Shown here: piece after piece, positions 22,101 through 26,273 of the stretch | How the letters are laid out: every line of letters begins with the position of its first letter | Position numbering within the stretch: position 1 is the stretch's first letter | Source: CAYWFF01 sp964458085 | Lineage (GTDB): Bacteria > Patescibacteriota > Microgenomatia > UBA8517 | DNA: 26,273 nt | Assembly: GCA_964458085.1 (NCBI GenBank) | Contig: CAYWFF010000011.1 | Location: forward strand, 1 to 26,273 | Reading direction: 5' to 3' | Program-made: the position numbers and the translations under genes | Notes under the pieces: model-generated | What the model saw: only the letters and a program-made list of their open reading frames with translations | The model's database searches: none | Told to the model about the DNA's origin: nothing

Positions 22101-24645
22101 TAAAAACCCTTAAAACCCCGACTAAACTGCTCATAAGAGGAATCCACAGTATGAGCATTCCAACAACACTCCAATAAAAAGGATTCGAAACCATTCCAAA
22201 CCAGCTTAAAAGCAATAAAAATAAAACTCCGGGCTGAATTAAACTACGTCTTAAATTATCAAAAATCTTCCACTTTGAACTTAATGAAAGCGGATTCGCA
22301 ACCAAACGATGAGGCTCGGGAACAAACGGAAGCAGCCATTGTGCAATTTGCCAATCTCCCCGAACCCATCTGTGCTGACGCTGTACATACGTATAATAAC
22401 TAGACGGAAAATCTTCCAAAAGCTCAATATCAGTTGACAATCCTACCCTCGCATAACAACCTTCAATAAGATCATGGCTTAATAAAGTATTCTCCGGAAA
22501 CCTTTCCTGAATAGTTTCTTTGATTACATTAACATCATAAATTGCCTTACCTATAAATATTCCTGTACCAAATAAATCCTGATACACATTAGAAACGGCT
22601 ATCGTGTACTGGTCAAGTCCGCTGTCACGGGTAAAAATGCGTGAAAATAAAGAAACAGCAGCATCAGGAGCGCTTATATCAACTCTTGGCTGAATAATTC
22701 CATAACCGTCAACTATTACCCTTTTATTCTTGTCTATAACCGGCTGATTTAGCGGGTGTGCCATAGCTCCTATAAGCTTTTTTGCTGTACCCAAAGGTAA
22801 TTCAGTATCGGCATCTAAAGTAATAACATATCTTATTTTTTTTAAAATACTCATATCACCGGTTTTTACCGTATACGATGTTTTTTCTGAGCCGGTTAAT
22901 AATCTGTTAAATTCCATTAATTTTCCGCGTTTTCTTTCCCAGCCCATCCAGAGGTTTTCTTTTTCGTTGTAAAGGCGCTCACGATGAAATGCATAAAATA
23001 TGTTTTTTTCATCTCGCGCATATTTTTTATTTAAATTTTCTATACCGGTGGTGAGAGTTTTTACCAGACGCGCATCTTCGGGTAGTATTTTTTCGTTTGC
23101 ATCAGCGTAATCACTTAAAAGCGCAAAATGAAGATTTTCTTCTGAGTTGGCTAAATACCTTCTCTCCAAATGACCAAGTAGGCCTCCAATCTGCTCGGCG
23201 TCTTTTATCATGCAGGGAACAACAACCATCGTTCGTAATGATTCAGGAATATCTTTCAATTTTAGTTTTGGCGGTGGCTTAGGAGGCAATAATGAAGTTA
23301 CTACCCAATTTACAATGTGTATAGCTGGAGAAGTGAGTATAAATAATAAAATTACAAACATTACCCATGGAATACTACTTCCTGAAAAATGTATAAATAA
23401 AGCCAAAAGTGATACCGTTGTTAATGCGATAATCGAAAGATATGATGATACCGGGTTTTCCATGATATTGTTTGCAATGCTCTTTTTTAATGTAGGTGAA
23501 TAGCTGATGTCATACTTTAAATTTTTAAGTCCGTGTGAAATTAAATAATAACCGACGTGGCCTTTTCTTTCATCTCTATAAGGCGCTGCAAGTTTTATTG
23601 CTCTTCTTGCTACCTCCTGCTCGGTGTATACGGAATATTTACTCAATTCTTCAATAACATGCCTGTACCTGTCACGGGAAACAAAATCCATTTTAGAATA
23701 AAGTCCTGCGGGGTCGGTTTGAAGTATTTTTTCTACTAAACTGACTTTTTCAAAAAAATCAGCCCACGCCAAAAATGAAAGGGTTCTTAGACTGCTAACA
23801 ATATTTCCAACCGTAATACGGTCAATGGCGCGTTTGCTGGTTTCTGCCCTAATAAACTCATCTAACTTAATATCTTCCTCCAAAACACGATTTTCTACCC
23901 ATCTAATCACATATGTTGCTGAAGGGTCTGACTCTCTTAAACGGTGTAAAAAGCTAATTATTACTACCGGGTCAAGTTTTTTACTCGAGGGAAACCATGA
24001 CTCCAGCTGCTTGTTTATTTTTTTTTGGGCAGAAATCTCAACAATAGATTCAGCCATTTGGCGGGCAATTTTTCTTTTGTGCAGATTTTCAAGACCAATT
24101 TCGGTGAGTTGTGCCAGATACTCAATTAAACTTACGCGTAAAATAACAGGCATTGCCCAAAGTTCCACGCTGGTCAGCGGTGCAACCTTTTGATATTCGG
24201 TTAAAAACGTTTCTAAAGATTCTTCATCAATTCTACCGTCGGTATAAAAGATAAGCTCAAGTGCAAGCCCATAAATTCTGGGATGGCCTGAAAGCGACCC
24301 TTTAGACAATCTTGGAAGATGTTCATAAAAATCCTTGGATAGGTCTCTTTTAATTTGTCTGACCTGATTTTGAATTAAATAGTAATTATCTATCAACCAT
24401 TCTGATGATGAGGGTAGAATTGTGCTGCCTTTTGAAATTTCATCTACAAATTCTCCGTGGGCTTTTACCAAAACTTTATTGTTTTGTTGAAGCCTGATTA
24501 ACAACGAATAATCTTTTTTCTGCGTCTGTGATACTTCATGGGTATGCGCCAAATTACGGGCAAACGAATTTATATCATCCACTCTATACGACGCAGACCG
24601 CAGATGGCTATCAAGAGCTCTGTTTCTTTTAAAAAAATCCACCAT
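16192..24645 (-). CDS. ndvB: Cyclic beta-1,2-glucan synthase (NdvB/ChvB type)
   Basis: Encodes 2817 residues, the usual length of cyclic beta-1,2-glucan synthases. The N-terminal 390 residues are followed by membrane helices (about 394-450). A GT84 glycosyltransferase domain then shows TLDADTELP (about 610) and the QxxRW motif QRQHRWVRGDW (about 755), then more membrane helices (about 800-970). Next comes a glycoamylase-like domain (about 1245-1465, RGLFSIGFNLD to SYMAHHQGMSF), the region that performs transglycosylation/cyclisation in this family (GH189-type). Two beta-sandwich domains follow, then a C-terminal GH94 phosphorylase domain (GGAYGFRDQLQDV about 2362; GTGDWNDGMN about 2499, with the catalytic Asp), which trims chain length. 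It makes glucan from UDP-glucose at the cytoplasmic membrane. No Shine-Dalgarno site; a weak TATCAT lies eight bases before ATG. Confidence 0.95.
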   Translation of the reverse strand: MVDFFKRNRALDSHLRSASYRVDDINSFARNLAHTHEVSQTQKKDYSLLIRLQQNNKVLVKAHGEFVDEISKGSTILPSSSEWLIDNYYLIQNQVRQIKRDLSKDFYEHLPRLSKGSLSGHPRIYGLALELIFYTDGRIDEESLETFLTEYQKVAPLTSVELWAMPVILRVSLIEYLAQLTEIGLENLHKRKIARQMAESIVEISAQKKINKQLESWFPSSKKLDPVVIISFLHRLRESDPSATYVIRWVENRVLEEDIKLDEFIRAETSKRAIDRITVGNIVSSLRTLSFLAWADFFEKVSLVEKILQTDPAGLYSKMDFVSRDRYRHVIEELSKYSVYTEQEVARRAIKLAAPYRDERKGHVGYYLISHGLKNLKYDISYSPTLKKSIANNIMENPVSSYLSIIALTTVSLLALFIHFSGSSIPWVMFVILLFILTSPAIHIVNWVVTSLLPPKPPPKLKLKDIPESLRTMVVVPCMIKDAEQIGGLLGHLERRYLANSEENLHFALLSDYADANEKILPEDARLVKTLTTGIENLNKKYARDEKNIFYAFHRERLYNEKENLWMGWERKRGKLMEFNRLLTGSEKTSYTVKTGDMSILKKIRYVITLDADTELPLGTAKKLIGAMAHPLNQPVIDKNKRVIVDGYGIIQPRVDISAPDAAVSLFSRIFTRDSGLDQYTIAVSNVYQDLFGTGIFIGKAIYDVNVIKETIQERFPENTLLSHDLIEGCYARVGLSTDIELLEDFPSSYYTYVQRQHRWVRGDWQIAQWLLPFVPEPHRLVANPLSLSSKWKIFDNLRRSLIQPGVLFLLLLSWFGMVSNPFYWSVVGMLILWIPLMSSLVGVLRVFTKKENLSGYLWVLWNETLKTASQILLVTVFLFHESFQKLDAILRTFYRKFISKKNLLEWTSHSDAEKGQPKFLDDYIKRMWVPVVFSLIIFPAVQILNPGAIYLAAPFVLLWLISPIVSFYISRPIKEKVDHLSFTQRQELRTYTARVWRFFEEFVDEKESHLPPDNYQLVPKEVVAHRTSPTNIGLYLLSVISAYDYGYLGKKDVIERLEKTLDSVTRLRTHKGHLYNWYNTQSLEPIMHYISTVDSGNLAASYICVKQGCLELMDKLGNENLLYGFRDSLANLVSYLEEKQVDTITKDLKDMLNSLDDHFSTGEMLGVEHFEFRLNKISEEISKISGNSDIDYWLKKSTYLYELCLSEENKTREQLNEENKRLYDLSNRLERMASKMDFSFLLDEDRGLFSIGFNLDTHVLDNSYYDLLASEARIASFFAISKKQVEPDHWFKLGRPITRIRDGLGLLSWGGTMFEYLMPSLLMNDYDNTLIAETNKSIVNRQIDYGKSQGVPWGISESGFYAFDFQFNYQYRLFGVPDLGLKTEMVRNLVVAPYATFLALPIVPQQAWNNLKKLGSMGGSARYGFYEAIDFTPSRIPKGNTIGVVQSYMAHHQGMSFLAVNNYLNQNINPQRFHRDSAVASAELLLQERIPSMAVAFETPKEHRLLTKPDKTEEDTSFLRTYRSPHTTLPRMHILSNGRYTTTLSNGGGGYSKWNDLEITRFEEDATLDDKGLFIYIKDLDTNQIWSSAYQPTLKEPKDYEVVYFPNKVRYRRVDSEITTRTEVFVSPDDDVEIRQITITNNSEEVRHIQLTSYAEVVLDTHGAGIAHPAFNKLFVETSFNNHDQTLLFKRRTRSDEQEPKFAFHTVFSNDVGIDIKEYETDRYEFIGRGRSTKDPQALYTELSNTTGTVLDPIMSMRTSFKVTSGESVTVSYITGGSESSSEAMELARKYKNTREIERMSDLSKVHSQIEFQHLGITEEQANMFQKLGSRIIYPDPALQATKEVRMQNVKGQSGLFPHGISGDNKIVLLRVRSKHGLSLVKNLLSAHEFFRMRNFAFDLVILEDGPVGYENELFNQIQVLIESSLSHPYMDKSGGVFLRKTTHLSTEDLVLLNTVAQVIIDSDYGSLADHLGLLSRTEQLHEAPGIVHVGTVPRIKPLQSRRQSKKSSSASELLYANGYGGFSENGNEYTINLNDFNNTPLPWSNVIANQEFGTVVTESGLGYSWAVNSQSNKLTPWSNDPVSDKQGEIIYIKDEETEEVWNPTPLPARERDPYTIKHKPGATSYHHESHGIKQQLEVFVPKNDPVKVMLLTLKNRSRHKRSLSVTFYAEWVLGVQRESTKHFINVSLNRDTEAIFAKNTYNEEFSNRVAFIGCSNSVVWASGNRTRFLGRNGSKEYPQALYEKNKTTVSTDFGPRTDPCGVLQTRISLGPGEEKEVVFVLGQAPTEVDARALVEKYQDIDVVDSSRVNAQTYWEQLLTTVQVKTPDEEMNILLNGWLLYQTLSCRYFARTSFYQAGGAYGFRDQLQDVMALAFSKPEIMREHILRAASHQFVEGDVQHWWHYPSGKGVRTRITDDLLWLPFVVSYYIQVTGDRSILNEEVSFLAMAQLEPDQHEMFGQPQVTGEMASIYEHCKRAIDLSLRFGSHEIPLIGTGDWNDGMNNIGANGQGESIWLGWFLYSVLNSFADICESKGNIELKDTYLKHAENIRRANIENGWDGEWFRRAYFDNGKPVGSKENQECFIDSISQSWAIISGAVDGDKGDTIMESVDKHLVDKDEQMILLLTPPFQNTKPHPGYIQGYPAGIRENGGQYTHGVIWVVQAYTKLKNGDKAIEMYKMLNPINHTKTTEHVNNYKTEPYVMPADVYSNPQHYGRGGWSWYTGSAGWMYRVGIEDILGLKVSGDSFTFEPCIPHKWDGFQMTYRYKSTLYEVTVENPDGVSTGVKEIKLDDKSVSDKKINFVDDGETHTITVVLGN

Positions 24646-24721
24646 TTAGCTTAATGATATCAAGGAAATATAAACATTTGTAATATCATTGTAAATATTA
24701 GGTAAGAGCATGAGTTATACC

Positions 24722-25351
24722 TTAAGCTTTTCCATACTTTTCACCTAACATTTCAAGTCTTTTTCTCAATTCGTCATCACTAAATTGTGATAAATCTATT
24801 TTTTCATCTGTTGCTTTCATTAAGCCTAGAATTATTCTTCTTGCTCTAATTGCATCACCTCTTTTTAAATCATTTACAATCCCGGGATTATCTTCATAAC
24901 CGCTTAATTCAAATTTCATGTTGGCAAGAAGTATTCCGTACGATGCCGTAACAGTTTTAATATCTTTTATAAACATGGGAAACACTCTTTTTGAAAAGAA
25001 AAAATAATAGTCAATAATAATTACCTGTGCCTCATCCACAATAATATATGTAGGAAAAAGTTTAAAAGGAAACAAAGTTTTTATCTCTAATATATTTCGA
25101 TTAAACTTTCGTTCTATTTCTTCAAATTTTTGGCGTGAATGTTTACTTTCGGGAGCATTGCTACTTTCAACCTTTATTTCAATAGGTACATCTTTTCCGT
25201 CGGGTGACTTTACATTTGTGTTTATTTTATTGTCTTCTTCAGTTTGAGTATTGGCGTTTACAGGTTGCGTATCTTCAGGGGGTTGAAACGGAGATTTCTC
25301 AGGCTCTTCACCTGATTTTGATGTTAAGTCAATTTCTCCTCCGTTTAACAT
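24722..25351 (-). CDS. Conserved-looking protein of unknown function
   Basis: Encodes 209 residues. The N-terminal 70 are disordered, acidic and Pro/Thr-rich (PEKSPFQPPEDTQPVNANTQ). A compact domain follows (about 82-165) with two strongly hydrophobic strands or helices (FPTYIIVDEAQVIIIDYYFF, FPMFIKDIKTVTASYG), in the order seen in small PH-like membrane-surface domains; then a charged helical tail (DDELRKRLEMLGEKYGKA). I do not recognise the family. Leaderless start: TATAAT (25358-25363, minus) is six bases before ATG. It lies between the 16S gene and the glucan synthase in the same direction. Confidence 0.75.
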   Translation of the reverse strand: MLNGGEIDLTSKSGEEPEKSPFQPPEDTQPVNANTQTEEDNKINTNVKSPDGKDVPIEIKVESSNAPESKHSRQKFEEIERKFNRNILEIKTLFPFKLFPTYIIVDEAQVIIIDYYFFFSKRVFPMFIKDIKTVTASYGILLANMKFELSGYEDNPGIVNDLKRGDAIRARRIILGLMKATDEKIDLSQFSDDELRKRLEMLGEKYGKA

Positions 25352-25357
25352 ATGTCT

Positions 25358-25363
25358 ATTATA
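25358..25363 (-). promoter_or_regulatory. -10 element of a leaderless gene
   Basis: Minus strand TATAAT, six bases (AGACAT), ATG 25351. No strong -35. It shows the gene need not depend on rRNA transcription. Confidence 0.65.
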
Positions 25364-25439
25364 CTCAAAATGGCTGTAGTAGTCGAGTTTTCAACATAAA
25401 TTGTACTTAGATTCGTCTTTTATTTCGAGAAACCAAAGG

Positions 25440-25481
25440 TAAAAAGAATGCGCTCACTTGAAAGTTTAGGCTCACTTTCAA
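25440..25481 (-). terminator. Likely terminator or processing hairpin after 16S
   Basis: TTGAAAGT (25458-25465) and ACTTTCAA (25474-25481) form a perfect eight-pair stem with an eight-base loop. On the minus strand a CTTTTT run follows about 13 bases later. The 150 bases between it and the 16S end contain no tRNA fold that I can see. Confidence 0.5.
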
Positions 25482-25626
25482 ACCTGCTCAATCTGCTGTG
25501 AGATGCAGACTTTACACAATTTAGTATAGAGCTATTAACTAAATCGGAGTTTTTTTCTAAACAGGGTTCTGTGCAGCTAAACTGCAGCAAAAATTCCTGC
25601 CAGTCCAAAACAAGTTTACTCCTTTA

Positions 25627-26273
<647 letters not shown>

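Noticed and set aside
25420..25608. Minus-strand frame of 62 codons after the 16S gene
   Set aside because: It lies in the rRNA spacer, overlaps a hairpin and has no start signal.

Overview
The window looks like a piece of an AT-rich bacterial chromosome, most likely from the Candidate Phyla Radiation (Patescibacteria). This rests on three things: a divergent 16S rRNA (partial, right edge, minus strand) with mismatches to common primers; many small orphan proteins; and widespread leaderless gene starts. The phylum is an inference, and I could not place it more finely from sequence alone.

Left third (1-8107): an array of gene cassettes. Most units run repeat, promoter, one ORF with a Shine-Dalgarno site, terminator, next repeat. 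Read on the minus strand, most repeats encode a short peptide around SWLPLVDMF, in one open frame, followed by a variable tail that stops at or next to the terminator or the stop codon of the preceding unit. The left edge (1-369, minus) shows where this peptide belongs: it is the C-terminus of a large serine recombinase, whose C-terminal region runs in frame through the leftmost repeat (NDRSNWLPLIGTF). My reading is that the 3' end of a serine recombinase gene is the attachment site for small circular cassettes. Each insertion would swap the recombinase's C-terminal tail and place a self-promoted gene convergent to it. This would be an integron-like system without attC sites or a tyrosine integrase. 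Cargo includes two nucleotidyltransferases (one like aminoglycoside adenylyltransferases), two P-loop kinase-like proteins, two proteins with Cys-pair zinc knuckles, an anchored lipid-like/PsbP-like protein and several unknowns.

Middle (8121-16112): a mixed region. It has membrane proteins, two decayed genes (a frameshifted secreted Cys-rich protein and a TylF-type methyltransferase remnant), a VanY-type D,D-carboxypeptidase lipoprotein, a YggT protein, a two-gene operon of unknown function, a DUF456 membrane protein, a zinc-knuckle gene with an in-frame stop, a 36-residue Asn/Gly-rich peptide, an HxxEH protein and a small membrane protein.

Right part (16192-26273): a giant cyclic beta-1,2-glucan synthase of 2817 residues, a conserved-looking protein of unknown function, and the 3' part of a 16S rRNA gene with no tRNA, 23S or 5S gene downstream inside the window.

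Two expression styles are interleaved. Leaderless genes have a -10 hexamer exactly six bases before ATG (eight genes) and no Shine-Dalgarno site. Leadered genes have a consensus promoter with a 17-base spacer, often a CTATAG motif, sometimes a transcript beginning AUUAACAAC, then a Shine-Dalgarno site and a strong terminator. Most cassette genes are of the leadered type.
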